Assembly (NCBI RefSeq): GCF_021556395.1 | Contig: NZ_JAKGCS010000017.1 | Span: 248,001 to 312,000 of the forward strand | DNA: 64,000 bases | Direction: 5' to 3' | DNA from: Acuticoccus kalidii | GTDB taxonomy: Bacteria > Pseudomonadota > Alphaproteobacteria > Rhizobiales > Amorphaceae | Part shown: piece after piece, positions 43,846 to 53,351 of the stretch | Position numbering within the stretch: the stretch's first letter is position 1 | Layout: each line of letters opens with the position of its first letter | Notes under the pieces: generated by a model | What the model saw: only the letters and a program-made list of their open reading frames with translations | What the model was told of the DNA's origin: nothing | Databases searched by the model: none | Made by a program: the position numbers and the translations under genes

Positions 43846-45138
43846 ATGACCGGAATGGTCCAATCCAATCGGAGCTTTGGGCGCGGGTGGCGGTCCGGGG
43901 CCGCTTTCAAGGCGGCGCTCTTCGCCGGGGTCGCCATGGCCAGTGTCGCGGCGCATTCCAGCGTCGCCGCCGCGCAGGACAAGACCACGATCGAGTTCGC
44001 CGCGTCGGTGCTGGCCGATCCGAGCCGTGGCCCGATCTACCAGAAATGGATCGACGGCTTTAACGAAGCCCATGACGATATCGAAGTGAAGGCGGTCGGG
44101 ATTCCGTTCTCCAGCTTCGCCAATACCGTGTTGACCCAGCTCGGTGGTGGGCAGGGGCCGGACGTCATGCGGCTCGATCTCGACGTTTTCATGCCGGCCG
44201 CGAGCGCCGGCCTGCTGATGGACCTCGACGATACGATCGCCGATGGCGAGTACGACTTCATCGGCCCGGATCAATACATGAAGCTCGATGGCACCCGCTA
44301 CGGCGTGGTGTTCAGCATGACGCCGTATGTGTTGCTCTATAATGCCGACCTCGCCAAAGGCGTGCCGGAGACGTTCGAGGAGCTGATCGAAGACGCCAAG
44401 GCGGCGCGCACGGATAGCGTCTACGGCTACGCCTTCCGCACGACGATGAACCAGGCGGCGGGCTTCTGGCAGGACCTTTGCAATTTCGTCTACGGCTTCG
44501 GCGGCGAATGGGCCGATGCCGAGGGCAACCTCACGATCAACAGTCCCGAGGTCGTCGCGGGCGTCGCCGCGTACAAGGAAATGTACGATGCCGGCGTCAT
44601 CCCTGTCGGCGCCACCTCATCGGAATATCGTCAGATGTTCTGGGAGGGCAAAGTCGCTTACATGATCGACAATGGCGGCGTCGCGGGCCTCCTCGCGAAC
44701 AAGGCGCCCGACCTGCCGCTCGAGGCGGTTCCCTCCCCCTTCCCGCACCCGGAACAAGGTATGGTCCTCGCCGCGCTCGCGGTGAACGCGAACTCGAAGA
44801 ACAAGGACGCCGCCACCGAATTCGTGAAGTGGGTGCTCTCGCCCGAGGCGCAGCAGGCGCTTCTCACGATCCCGGGTGAGGTCTATGCCGGCACCAAGGT
44901 GGCCCGCCCGGAAGGCGACACGGAAACCGCCAAGACCTTCGAGAAGGTGATGGAGGTCTACACCTCGCAGGCCGACTACGGGACGCCGCAACTCGTCCCC
45001 GGCTATGCGGATGAGACGCCGCAGATGCAGCAGATCATTCTCGAAGAGGTGGTGCGCGTTCTGAAGTCGGGCGACGATCCGCAGGAGGCGATGGACCGGG
45101 CGCAAAGCCAGATCGAGCGCCGCGTCCTGCGTCGCTGA
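43846..45138 (+). CDS. Sugar ABC transporter substrate-binding protein (family 1, MalE-like)
   Basis: 430 residues with a signal peptide (about 1-43, 'AALFAGVAMASVAAHSSVAAAQD'). Mature sequence has the family 1 layout: 'IYQKWIDGFNEAHDDIEVKAVGIPFSSF', 'GGGQGPDVMRLDLD', 'YGVVFSMTPYVLLYNADL', 'EFVKWVLSPEAQQALLTIPGEVYAG'. First gene of an ABC importer, downstream of a palindromic operator. By context it probably binds the sugar or sugar acid degraded by the divergent dehydratase. Confidence 0.92.
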   Translation: MTGMVQSNRSFGRGWRSGAAFKAALFAGVAMASVAAHSSVAAAQDKTTIEFAASVLADPSRGPIYQKWIDGFNEAHDDIEVKAVGIPFSSFANTVLTQLGGGQGPDVMRLDLDVFMPAASAGLLMDLDDTIADGEYDFIGPDQYMKLDGTRYGVVFSMTPYVLLYNADLAKGVPETFEELIEDAKAARTDSVYGYAFRTTMNQAAGFWQDLCNFVYGFGGEWADAEGNLTINSPEVVAGVAAYKEMYDAGVIPVGATSSEYRQMFWEGKVAYMIDNGGVAGLLANKAPDLPLEAVPSPFPHPEQGMVLAALAVNANSKNKDAATEFVKWVLSPEAQQALLTIPGEVYAGTKVARPEGDTETAKTFEKVMEVYTSQADYGTPQLVPGYADETPQMQQIILEEVVRVLKSGDDPQEAMDRAQSQIERRVLRR

Positions 45139-45163
45139 TCGAAGCTGCCGCGAGCACAGAACC

Positions 45164-46090
45164 ATGCAGCGCCCCATGTCGAAACGGCGGGGGGCTGCCC
45201 TGGAGGGCAGCCCCTGGACCCCTTACGTCTTCATCTTCCCGCTCGTCGCGTACCTCTTCGCGATTCTCGCCGGGCCGCTGCTCCAGGAGTTCTGGATCAG
45301 CTTCACCGACACGTCGCTGATGCGTCCCGACGCCGGTCAGTTCATCGGTCTGTCGAATTATCGCTTCATCATCTCGGATCCCAATTTCCACCAGGTGCTG
45401 ATCGTCACGGCGCTCTACACGGCGGGCAGCGTGGTGTTCGGGATCGGCCTCGGGCTCGGCACGGCCCTGTTGATGAACCATGATTTCCGCGGCCGCAGCG
45501 TTGCGCGCGCCTTGGTGACGATCCCCTGGGCCGCGCCCTCCGTCGCCGTGGCGCTGATCTTCAGCTGGATGTTCAACGCCCAATACGGGATCTTCACGAT
45601 CCTGCAGAAATCGCTCGGGCTCGCGAGTGGCGCCGAAAATTGGCTCGACAGCACGACCTTTGCCTTGCCGGCCGTCCTCATCGCCACGGTCTGGCAGATC
45701 TTTCCGTTCTCGTCCGTCGTCATCCTCGCCGCGCTGCAAGGCGTTCCCTCCGAAGTGAAGGAGGCGGCCATCATCGACCGGGCCGACAGGCTCAACGTCT
45801 TCAAGACCGTCACCTGGCCGACGATCGCGCCGACCGTGGCCCTGATCTCCCTGTTTACGACGATCTGGTCGCTGCGGCGTTTCGATATCATCTGGATCCT
45901 CACCGGCGGCGGCCCGCTCGGCGCGACGAACACACTTGTGACGGAACTCTACCGCGAAGGGTTCATCTATCGCGACCTCGGCACTGCGGCCGCCATCGGC
46001 ATGATCGGCCTGCTGATCGCGTCGGTCGTCACGCTCCTCTATTACGGCGCGAGCCGGCGGGCCGAGATGCGGGCACGGGGGGCGGCATGA
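45164..46090 (+). CDS. Sugar ABC transporter permease (MalF/UgpA-like)
   Basis: 308 residues with six or so membrane helices: 'YVFIFPLVAYLFAILAGPLLQEFWISFTD' at the start and the EAA loop 'GVPSEVKEAAIIDRADRLNVFKTVTWPTIAP' near 200. The next permease overlaps its stop (ATGA at 46087). A second ATG four codons in is possible. Part of the importer coded from 43846 to 48087. Confidence 0.93.
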   Translation: MQRPMSKRRGAALEGSPWTPYVFIFPLVAYLFAILAGPLLQEFWISFTDTSLMRPDAGQFIGLSNYRFIISDPNFHQVLIVTALYTAGSVVFGIGLGLGTALLMNHDFRGRSVARALVTIPWAAPSVAVALIFSWMFNAQYGIFTILQKSLGLASGAENWLDSTTFALPAVLIATVWQIFPFSSVVILAALQGVPSEVKEAAIIDRADRLNVFKTVTWPTIAPTVALISLFTTIWSLRRFDIIWILTGGGPLGATNTLVTELYREGFIYRDLGTAAAIGMIGLLIASVVTLLYYGASRRAEMRARGAA

Positions 46091-46905
46091 AAGGCACCTC
46101 CCCGTTCGTCTTCGGCGTGCTCATCGTCCTCGGGCTGATCGTCTTTCCGTTTTACTGGATGCTCGTCACCGCGACGACGCCGCCCGACCAGCTCATGATC
46201 GAGACCCCGACGCTGGTCCCCTCGTTCACCCGGCTCGGCGTCTTCGTCGAGGTGTTTTCGGCGGTGCCGATCGCGAGTTGGCTGACGAACAGCTTCATCG
46301 TCGCGGCCGGGACGACGGTCCTGTGTCTCATTCTGTCGGTCCTGCCGGCCTATGCTCTGTCGCGCTTTCGGTTCCGCGGCAAGGCGATGCTGGCGCTCGG
46401 TCTGTTCGTCACTCAGATGCTGCCCGAGGCGATGCTTCTCGTGCCGCTCTATGCCGTGTTCCGCTCGCTGGAGCTGCTCGACACGCTGACCGGCCTCATC
46501 ATCGCCAACGCGGCATTCGGCGCGCCGATCGTGACCTGGATTCTGAAGGGCGCCTTCGATGCCATTCCGCAGGAGGTGGAGGAGGCCGCTCGCATCGACG
46601 GCTGCAGTCGTTTCGATATCGTCATGGGTGTCGCGCTGCCGTTGGTCGCTCCGACGCTCGCCGCCACCGCCGTGATCGCATTCTTCCACGGCTGGAACGA
46701 GTATCTGTTCGCGCAAACCTTCATCAATGCGGCCGACTTACGCCCCGCCTCCGTCGGTATTGCCGGCCTGGTCGGTGAATATGCCGTGCCGATCCATCTC
46801 GTGATGGCCACTGGCATCATCTACACACTCCCGTCGATCGTCTTCTACCTGATAGCACAACGCTATGTTGTCTCGGGTCTGACGGCCGGAAGCGTCAAAG
46901 GCTGA
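46087..46905 (+). CDS. Sugar ABC transporter permease (MalG/UgpE-like)
   Basis: 272 residues from the ATG at 46087; the longer frame begins inside the upstream gene. N-terminal 'GVLIVLGLIVFPFYWMLVTATTPPDQL', EAA loop 'AIPQEVEEAARIDGCSRFDIVMGVALPLVAPTLAATAVIAFFHGWNEYLFA', and the end 'AQRYVVSGLTAGSVKG', which is the standard C terminus of this subunit. The ATPase gene starts 9 bases later. Confidence 0.94.
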   Translation: MKGTSPFVFGVLIVLGLIVFPFYWMLVTATTPPDQLMIETPTLVPSFTRLGVFVEVFSAVPIASWLTNSFIVAAGTTVLCLILSVLPAYALSRFRFRGKAMLALGLFVTQMLPEAMLLVPLYAVFRSLELLDTLTGLIIANAAFGAPIVTWILKGAFDAIPQEVEEAARIDGCSRFDIVMGVALPLVAPTLAATAVIAFFHGWNEYLFAQTFINAADLRPASVGIAGLVGEYAVPIHLVMATGIIYTLPSIVFYLIAQRYVVSGLTAGSVKG

Positions 46906-46914
46906 GAGAATTCA

Positions 46915-48087
46915 ATGGCCTCGATCAACGTTCGTAACCTGTCCAAGCGCTTCGGCGCGGTCACCGTCATCGAAGATCTCTCGCTCGACGTGGAGGACGG
47001 GGAGTTCCTCGTCCTGCTCGGCCCGTCGGGTTGCGGGAAGTCGACGCTCCTGCGGATCCTCGCCGGGCTCGAAGCCGTCAGCGACGGGGAAATCGAAATC
47101 GGTGAGACACGCGTCGAGGAGATGGCGCCGGGCGACCGCGATATCGCCTTCGTGTTCCAGTCCTATGCGCTCTATCCGCACCTGACGGTGCGGCGAAACA
47201 TTGCGTTTCCGCTGCTGATGAAACGTTTCCGTTGGTGGATGCATCTGCCGCTGATCGGCGGTTTGGCGAAGCGGCGGATCGAGAAAAGTCCCGAAGTCGC
47301 CGACACGGTCGAGGATGTCGGCCGCATTCTCGGGCTTGGCCCGTTGATGGACAGGCTGCCCCGCACGCTGTCGGGCGGCCAGCGGCAGCGCGTCGCGGTG
47401 GGGCGCGCCATGGTCCGCCAGCCGGCCGTCTTCTTGATGGACGAGCCGCTCTCGAACCTCGACGCCAAGCTGCGCACCTCGATGCGGGCCGAGATCGCCC
47501 GCCTCCACGCCCGCCTCGGCGGAACGTTCGTCTACGTCACGCACGACCAGGTGGAGGCGATGACGATGGGAACCCGCATTGCCCTCATGCGGGGCGGCAA
47601 GCTGCAACAGGTCGGCACGCCGCGCGCCCTCTTCCAGGAGCCGGCCAACACCTTCGTCGCGCGCTTCGTGGGCACGCCCCCGATGAACCTCATCGACGCG
47701 GCGTTTTCCGACGGTATGCTTCGCATCGGCCAGGCAAAGCTCCCTTGGCACGGCGAGTCCCGCGGTCCCGTGATCGTTGGCGTGCGTCCCGGCAGCTTCA
47801 CGATCCACACCGAAGCGGCGCCGGACCGCATCGCGGGCAAGGTGTCACTGGTCGAGCACCTCGGCACCCATTCGATCGTCGCCATCCGTCTCGACGACGC
47901 AAACGTTCTTTTCGACGATGATCAGGACGACTCGTCCATCATGGTCCAGATCGACGGTTATAGTGAGCTCTCGATCAACGAGCCGGTCCACGTGTCGATC
48001 GATCCGCACGAGATAACCTTCTTCGACCACGAGACGGGTGAGCGGACGGCCACGAGCAGCGTGCCGCTTGGAGCCGCTACGGTCTGA
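46915..48087 (+). CDS. Sugar ABC transporter ATP-binding protein (UgpC/MalK-like)
   Basis: 390 residues. Walker A GPSGCGKST at 36-44, Q-loop 'VFQSYALYPHLTV', signature LSGGQ at 152-156, Walker B FLMDEPLS at 173-180, 'VYVTHDQVEAMTMG', and a C-terminal OB-type domain ('GVRPGSFTIHTEAAP'). A somewhat long segment at about 101-125 ('KRFRWWMHLPLIGGLAKRR') sits between the Q-loop and the helical domain. Last gene of the importer. Confidence 0.93.
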   Translation: MASINVRNLSKRFGAVTVIEDLSLDVEDGEFLVLLGPSGCGKSTLLRILAGLEAVSDGEIEIGETRVEEMAPGDRDIAFVFQSYALYPHLTVRRNIAFPLLMKRFRWWMHLPLIGGLAKRRIEKSPEVADTVEDVGRILGLGPLMDRLPRTLSGGQRQRVAVGRAMVRQPAVFLMDEPLSNLDAKLRTSMRAEIARLHARLGGTFVYVTHDQVEAMTMGTRIALMRGGKLQQVGTPRALFQEPANTFVARFVGTPPMNLIDAAFSDGMLRIGQAKLPWHGESRGPVIVGVRPGSFTIHTEAAPDRIAGKVSLVEHLGTHSIVAIRLDDANVLFDDDQDDSSIMVQIDGYSELSINEPVHVSIDPHEITFFDHETGERTATSSVPLGAATV

Positions 48088-48210
48088 AACATCGTCGATT
48101 TGGGCCGGCCGCGGAGATCGTCCGCACCGGCTTTTGGCCCGTCGGTGGTCTGAGGCCCGATCGGCCGAGAAACCCTGGTCCGGTCGACAGTATGGGCGAG
48201 ACACGGCGCA

Positions 48211-51200
48211 GTGTGCGCTGTTTTTCGCACGGATCGAGACGGCGCGGCACGCGTCCATTCCCCGCGAGGGAGCTGGGAATGGATTTCGCACCGAACGCTG
48301 ATACGGTGCCAGGCACTGAAAATCAGGGCTTTGGGGGCCGGTTTGTACTGCATTGTTGCTTCGGGCAAACGTCGGCTCCGCCTCGTCGCCGCGCTTCTGA
48401 TGGTCTGCGCGCAGGGAACACTCGCACAGGCGCAAGAGGCGCAAGATGTTCCGTGGGACAACCCGACCACCGCGTTGCAGATGCAGCGTGCCATCGATCG
48501 GGCGTTGACCACCAAGCGCATTCCCGGAGCCTCGGTCTCGGTCCGTCAGGGCGATTTGCGCTGGACGTCGAACGCCGGTGTCGCGAATCTCGCGGACGGT
48601 GCGGCGCCGACGGCGGAGACCTATTTCGGCTATCGCAGTGTCACCAAGTCGTTCGTCACCACCGTCGTCCTGCAGTTGGCCGACGAGGGGCGCATCAATC
48701 TCGACGATCCGATCGGCGACTATGTGAGCGGCGTGCCGAGCGGCGACGTGATCACGATCCGTCAGCTCGCGCAGATGCGTTCCGGCCTCTTCAACTATAC
48801 GGCGTCCCCGGATTTCGGCCCGGAGCTTGTGGCCGATCCCGGCCGGGACTGGACCCCGCAGGAGCTCCTCGCCTTCGCCTTCGTCGAGCCGCTCCAGTTC
48901 GCGCCGGGCACGTCTTACGAATATTCGAACACCAATACCGTTCTGCTCGGCGAGTTGATCAAGGCGACGACCGGCAACGACTGGTCGGTGGAGGTCGAGC
49001 GCCGCCTGTCGCGGAAGCTCGGCTTGAGCTCGGTGGAGTATCAGGGCCCGGACGCCATGCCGACGCCGAATGCGGTCGGCTATATCGATTATAATGACGG
49101 CACTCCGCCGGAATCGCTCGCCGCATTCAACACCACGGGCGCGGGTGCGTCGGGCGGGTTGATCGGCGTCATCGGGGATGTGGAGCGCTGGGGCGAGGCG
49201 GTCGGCAGCGGGGAGCTGCTCTCGCGGCGCGAGTTCGTCGAGCGGCTGAAATCCTTCGGTTCCACCGCGTCCGACCCGGAAAGCCCGGAATATGACAGCT
49301 ACGGCTTCGGCATGGGCGAGATCGCCGGCTTTATCGGCCATACCGGCAACGGCCTCGGCTTCGAGGCGCTCGTCATGTACGACCGCGCGAACGACCGCAC
49401 GATCAGCATTCTGATCAACTCCAGCAATTTCGACGATCCCGATGCGCCGGCGCATCTGTTCCGCGAGCTGCTCGGTATTCTCGGCTGGACCGGGCCGGAC
49501 AACCAGATCCAAGTCGCGGCCGACGGCACGCGCGAGACCGTCGAGGCGGGGACGGTCTGGACCGGGCTCATCAGTGGGCCGTTCCTCACGCGCGCCGCCG
49601 TCTATGCCGACAATGGCGGTGCCGCCACGGCCAATGGCCGCGTGACCCTCGCCCCGATCCAGGACTATGTGCCCGCGATCTATGTCGGCGACGGCAGCGT
49701 GACCCTCGGTCATGGCGGCGATATCACGGCCTCGTTCGGCGGCGACGGCGCGTTCCTGGCGACGACGACGGGAACCGCCTCACTGTCCCTGACGGACGTG
49801 AGCATCCGCATGTCCGGCGACGAGATCAGCGGCATTGGGATCGACGCGCGCGACAATGCGGTCGCCGAGCTGGACCGCGTGAGCATCACCGGAACGGCGC
49901 TCGCGGGGCTTCATGCCGGGGGCGGCGCCCCCGCCACGATCCGCGGCGTCGGCGTCGACATCGACCTCGCGCGCGGCGACGGCGTGTGGGTGGAGGCGAA
50001 CGGCGTGGTCGACCTCGTCGACAGCCGCATCAGATTGAGCGGGAACGGCGTCGGCCTGCACGTCTCGGGTGATGACGGCGCGGCGCGGATGCTGGGCACG
50101 AACCTCTCTGTCGAGACCGTGGCGTCAGGCAGTTATGGCGTGCTCGCGCAAGGGGGCGGGGCCTCCGTCGGGCTCGCCGGCGGGTCGGTCATGACGCATG
50201 GCGCCGATGCCCATGCTATCGTGCTGGGGCAGGGCGCACGCGTCGATCTCGACGGTGTGAGCGTCTCCGCCTTCGGCACGTCGGCGGCGTCGGTCGCGGC
50301 GTTCTCCGTCGATGCATCATCGGAGACGCGCAGCGCTTCGCTCTCGCTGACGAACAGCACGCTGTCCGCCGCGAGCGGTACGGTCGTCGTGGCGGAGGGG
50401 ACCGGCCTTGCGCTCACCGCCTCGGGTTCGCGGTTGGTCGGCGCGATCACCCGTTCGCCCGATGCGAGGGTCGACCTGACGCTGACCGATGGCAGCGCAT
50501 GGGAGCTCCCGGCCGCCGGGCTCGGCGTGCGTTCCAAGGTCGACGATCTGGTGAATAGGGCAAGCACGATCGCATTCGCGTCGCCGGTGGGCGGGAGCCA
50601 CCAAAGTCTGACCGTCGGCAATTATGCCGCCACCAATGGGACGCTGGTGATGAACGCGGCGCTGAAAGGCGCGGGCGCGGCCGACCGGCTCATCATCGAT
50701 GGCGGGCTGGCGAGCGGGCACACCCGCGTCCTCGTCGCGCCGACCGGCGACGGCGGGCTCACCACCGGCGACGGCATCCGGCTGATCGAAACCGTGAACG
50801 GCGGCGAGACCGCGCCGACCGCCTTCACGCTCGGAAGTCGCGTCGCGAGCGGCGCGCTCGAGTATGGGCTCTATCGCGGCGGCGCGCTCGGGCGCGAGGA
50901 CTGGTTCCTGCGGTCGACGCACGGCGGTCGGACCGGGCCCGGCGCATTGCCCAATTTGAGGCCGGAGGTGGCGGTCGATACCGCCCTCCCGGCGATCGCC
51001 TCGCAATACGGCCTTGCTATTCTGGGCACGCGCGACGAGCGCGTCGCGGCTCGTGCACCCGGCGATCAAAGCGCCGCCTGGGGCCGAGTCTTCGGGCAGA
51101 CCGGCAGTCGCGGCGGCGGTGGCGACGACGCGGCGGCGCGACTGGACCGCTTCGAGCGTGACGGCCCGAGCTACGATGTCGACCTCGCCGGGTTCCAGGC

Positions 51201-51936
51201 GGGCTATGATCATCGGCTGTCGCAGCCCGGTGACACGGTCCAGAATCTGATCGGCTTCTATGTCGGCGCGGGTCATGCGCGCGGCAGCGTGGATGCCGTC
51301 TATGGCGGTTCGGCGGGCACGGTGTCGATGGACGCCTATTCGCTCGGGGCCTACTGGAATCACACGCGGGCGGGCGGTCTCCATATCGATGCGGTGCTGC
51401 AGGGCACCTTCTACGATCAGGCCAGCGCGCGATCGTCGCTCGGGGAGACGCTGGAGACCGACGGTTTCGGCGTGATCGGCTCGCTGGAGGCCGGCTATCG
51501 CTTCGATCTCGGCGCTGGCTGGGCGATCGAGCCGCAGGCGCAGCTCGTCTATCAGAATTTGTCCTTCGAGGATGGCGCGGATCGGTACGGCCTCGTCGAC
51601 TATGGCGCGGGCAACGATGTCTTCGGCCGTATCGGCGGGCGGGTGAGTCGCGGCTGGTCGCTGGAAAACGGCCAGGCGCTGACCGGCTGGGCGCGGGCCA
51701 ACCTCTGGCAGGCCTTCGGCGACGGCCCCGAGGTGACGTTCGCCGGTCCGAGCGGCGGCAATCCGATGTCGTTCGACGCCGGGCTCGGCGGCACGCGGGT
51801 GCAGGTCGGTCTCGGCGCGTCGATGGTCATGTCGGACAGGGTCGAGCTGGTGGCCTCCGGCGACTATGATGTGCGGGTGGACGAGGACGCCGGCCATGCG
51901 TTCGGCGGCCGGCTCGGCCTGACGGTGCGCTGGTGA
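48211..51936 (+). CDS. Autotransporter with N-terminal serine beta-lactamase/esterase-fold domain
   Basis: Up to 1241 residues, start uncertain (GTG at 48211; the real start may be a later GTG/TTG nearer the signal peptide at about residues 53-74, 'KRRLRLVAALLMVCAQGTLAQAQ'). The beta-lactamase/D-Ala-D-Ala peptidase domain covers about 85-430: S143-x-x-K146 ('YRSVTKSF'), Y238-S-N240 and H377-T-G379, as in class C-like esterases. From about 450 to 790 are repetitive beta-helix turns, with an autochaperone-like stretch near 800-845, then an autotransporter barrel (about 955-1241) ending in W. It would place a serine hydrolase on the cell surface. Stands alone after the sugar importer. Confidence 0.9.
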   Translation: MCAVFRTDRDGAARVHSPRGSWEWISHRTLIRCQALKIRALGAGLYCIVASGKRRLRLVAALLMVCAQGTLAQAQEAQDVPWDNPTTALQMQRAIDRALTTKRIPGASVSVRQGDLRWTSNAGVANLADGAAPTAETYFGYRSVTKSFVTTVVLQLADEGRINLDDPIGDYVSGVPSGDVITIRQLAQMRSGLFNYTASPDFGPELVADPGRDWTPQELLAFAFVEPLQFAPGTSYEYSNTNTVLLGELIKATTGNDWSVEVERRLSRKLGLSSVEYQGPDAMPTPNAVGYIDYNDGTPPESLAAFNTTGAGASGGLIGVIGDVERWGEAVGSGELLSRREFVERLKSFGSTASDPESPEYDSYGFGMGEIAGFIGHTGNGLGFEALVMYDRANDRTISILINSSNFDDPDAPAHLFRELLGILGWTGPDNQIQVAADGTRETVEAGTVWTGLISGPFLTRAAVYADNGGAATANGRVTLAPIQDYVPAIYVGDGSVTLGHGGDITASFGGDGAFLATTTGTASLSLTDVSIRMSGDEISGIGIDARDNAVAELDRVSITGTALAGLHAGGGAPATIRGVGVDIDLARGDGVWVEANGVVDLVDSRIRLSGNGVGLHVSGDDGAARMLGTNLSVETVASGSYGVLAQGGGASVGLAGGSVMTHGADAHAIVLGQGARVDLDGVSVSAFGTSAASVAAFSVDASSETRSASLSLTNSTLSAASGTVVVAEGTGLALTASGSRLVGAITRSPDARVDLTLTDGSAWELPAAGLGVRSKVDDLVNRASTIAFASPVGGSHQSLTVGNYAATNGTLVMNAALKGAGAADRLIIDGGLASGHTRVLVAPTGDGGLTTGDGIRLIETVNGGETAPTAFTLGSRVASGALEYGLYRGGALGREDWFLRSTHGGRTGPGALPNLRPEVAVDTALPAIASQYGLAILGTRDERVAARAPGDQSAAWGRVFGQTGSRGGGGDDAAARLDRFERDGPSYDVDLAGFQAGYDHRLSQPGDTVQNLIGFYVGAGHARGSVDAVYGGSAGTVSMDAYSLGAYWNHTRAGGLHIDAVLQGTFYDQASARSSLGETLETDGFGVIGSLEAGYRFDLGAGWAIEPQAQLVYQNLSFEDGADRYGLVDYGAGNDVFGRIGGRVSRGWSLENGQALTGWARANLWQAFGDGPEVTFAGPSGGNPMSFDAGLGGTRVQVGLGASMVMSDRVELVASGDYDVRVDEDAGHAFGGRLGLTVRW

Positions 51937-52586
51937 GGCCCCGGCGGGACCGACCGTCGGTGAACGCGGTCGGCCGCACGCTGGAAAATTTGCCGCACCC
52001 ATCCCGGTCGCGGGGCCCGGTGATCCGCGAGCGAGCGGCCGACGTCGCGCCTGATGGGCCGGACGCGGTCGCCGAGGGTTTGCCGCAACACCGACCGTTC
52101 TCCACCCACCGAATGGACTGATCGTGGTGTATCGGCGGGCCTCATGCGCCCCGCGCCCCGTCGAGCCGACAACGCCGCGGCGATCCCGCCGCTGATGCAC
52201 CGCCGGCCATGGCTCCGGCACACCGCTCCTTGATTGGATGAGGGTTAGGGAGCGAGGCGTCTGCGTGTCGCACCGCGCAAGGGAGCGCCTTCGGCAGGCT
52301 TCTGCCAAACGGGCGCGGGGGCACCGTGGAGTGAAACGCCACCAAGCGGCAAGCACCTGATCCGCAAGCCAGTTGTCCGCCCATGGGGCGCCTCGCGCTC
52401 CGCTGATGCGCGGGGAGCGAGGCGTTGAGGCGCTCGGTCGCATCCGTTGGCGTCGCCGCCTCGTTGGGCTTCCGCGTGAGACGATTCCCCCGACTTGGAA
52501 TCACCAGCATCGGGCCTCATGTGATGACAGCCGCCGCTCGCCGGCTGGTGCGCGTCAGTCCGCCCTCTATCAGGAGTAATCCCTCG
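51937..52586. other. Intergenic region with repeats, no supportable gene
   Basis: 650 bases. GGGAGCGAGGCGT occurs at 52248-52260 and again at 52413-52425, and the second copy closes an imperfect hairpin with CGCCTCG at 52389-52395. Several overlapping frames on the minus strand are long (up to ~129 codons) but Arg/Pro/Ala-rich and without motif. I cannot exclude a decayed gene or an RNA element. Confidence 0.5.
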
Positions 52587-53351
52587 ATGAACGATGCCAA
52601 AGCACTGCTGGACCGCTTTCTGGGGCAGGTCCAAGGAGCTGGCTCCGCAACATCCACGCCGATGAGTGATGCGGGAGGGACGCTCGGCACCCTCCGGCAG
52701 GCGGCAGGGCAGCTCGACCTTCAGGGGCTTTTGAAGGGCAAGGGCGGTTTCATGGCCGGATCTGCCGCCGGCGGTCTCGCCGGGCTGCTCCTCGGCGGCA
52801 AGAAGCCGCGCAAGCTCGCCGGCACCGCGCTCAAGCTGGGTGGTGCCGCCTTGATCGGCGGCTTGGCCTACAAGGCGTGGCGCGACTGGCAGGCCAACAA
52901 GGCTCCCGCGACCGCGCCGGCGGCGGCCGCGACGCTACCGTCCCCCGAAGGCACGGCGTTCTTGCCCCATAGCAGCGCCGAGCAGGACGATCTCAGCGTT
53001 GTCCTCCTGCGCGCCATGATCGCCGCAGCCAAAGCGGACGGGCACATTGACGAGAGAGAGCGCGCCCGCATCGCCGCGCAGCTCGACGGCCTTGAACTTG
53101 ACCCGGACCAGAAGGCGTTCATCGAGGCCGAACTCGCTCAGCCGCTGGACGTCGGCGCGGTGGCGAGCGGCGCCACCACACCCGAGCGGGCCGCCGAAAT
53201 TTATGCAGCCTCGCTGCTCGCCATCGATCCCGAAGGGGCGGCCGAGAAGGGCTATCTCGCCATGCTGGCCGCGCGGATGAACCTCGATCCCGACCTCGTG
53301 GCGCATCTCCACGCAAACACCGCGGAGATCACCGCCAACGGCACCTTCTAA
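52587..53351 (+). CDS. DUF533 family protein (YebE-like)
   Basis: 254 residues from the ATG at 52587, ten bases after CAGGAG. Ala/Gly-rich N-terminal region with a hydrophobic glycine-rich segment at about 55-95 ('FMAGSAAGGLAGLLLGGKKPRKL', 'GGAALIGGLAYKAWRDW'), then a helical tellurite-resistance-like (TerB-type) domain 'LLRAMIAAAKADGHIDERERARIAAQLDGLELDPDQKAFIEAELAQPLD'. Inner-membrane associated by prediction; function not known. An ORF extended upstream has no support. Confidence 0.88.
   Translation: MNDAKALLDRFLGQVQGAGSATSTPMSDAGGTLGTLRQAAGQLDLQGLLKGKGGFMAGSAAGGLAGLLLGGKKPRKLAGTALKLGGAALIGGLAYKAWRDWQANKAPATAPAAAATLPSPEGTAFLPHSSAEQDDLSVVLLRAMIAAAKADGHIDERERARIAAQLDGLELDPDQKAFIEAELAQPLDVGAVASGATTPERAAEIYAASLLAIDPEGAAEKGYLAMLAARMNLDPDLVAHLHANTAEITANGTF

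Noticed and set aside
52142-52634. Minus-strand frames of 122 and 129 codons before DUF533
   Set aside because: They overlap each other in different frames and have no motif; I considered tmRNA, RNase P RNA, SRP RNA and 6S RNA for the region but saw none of their conserved cores.
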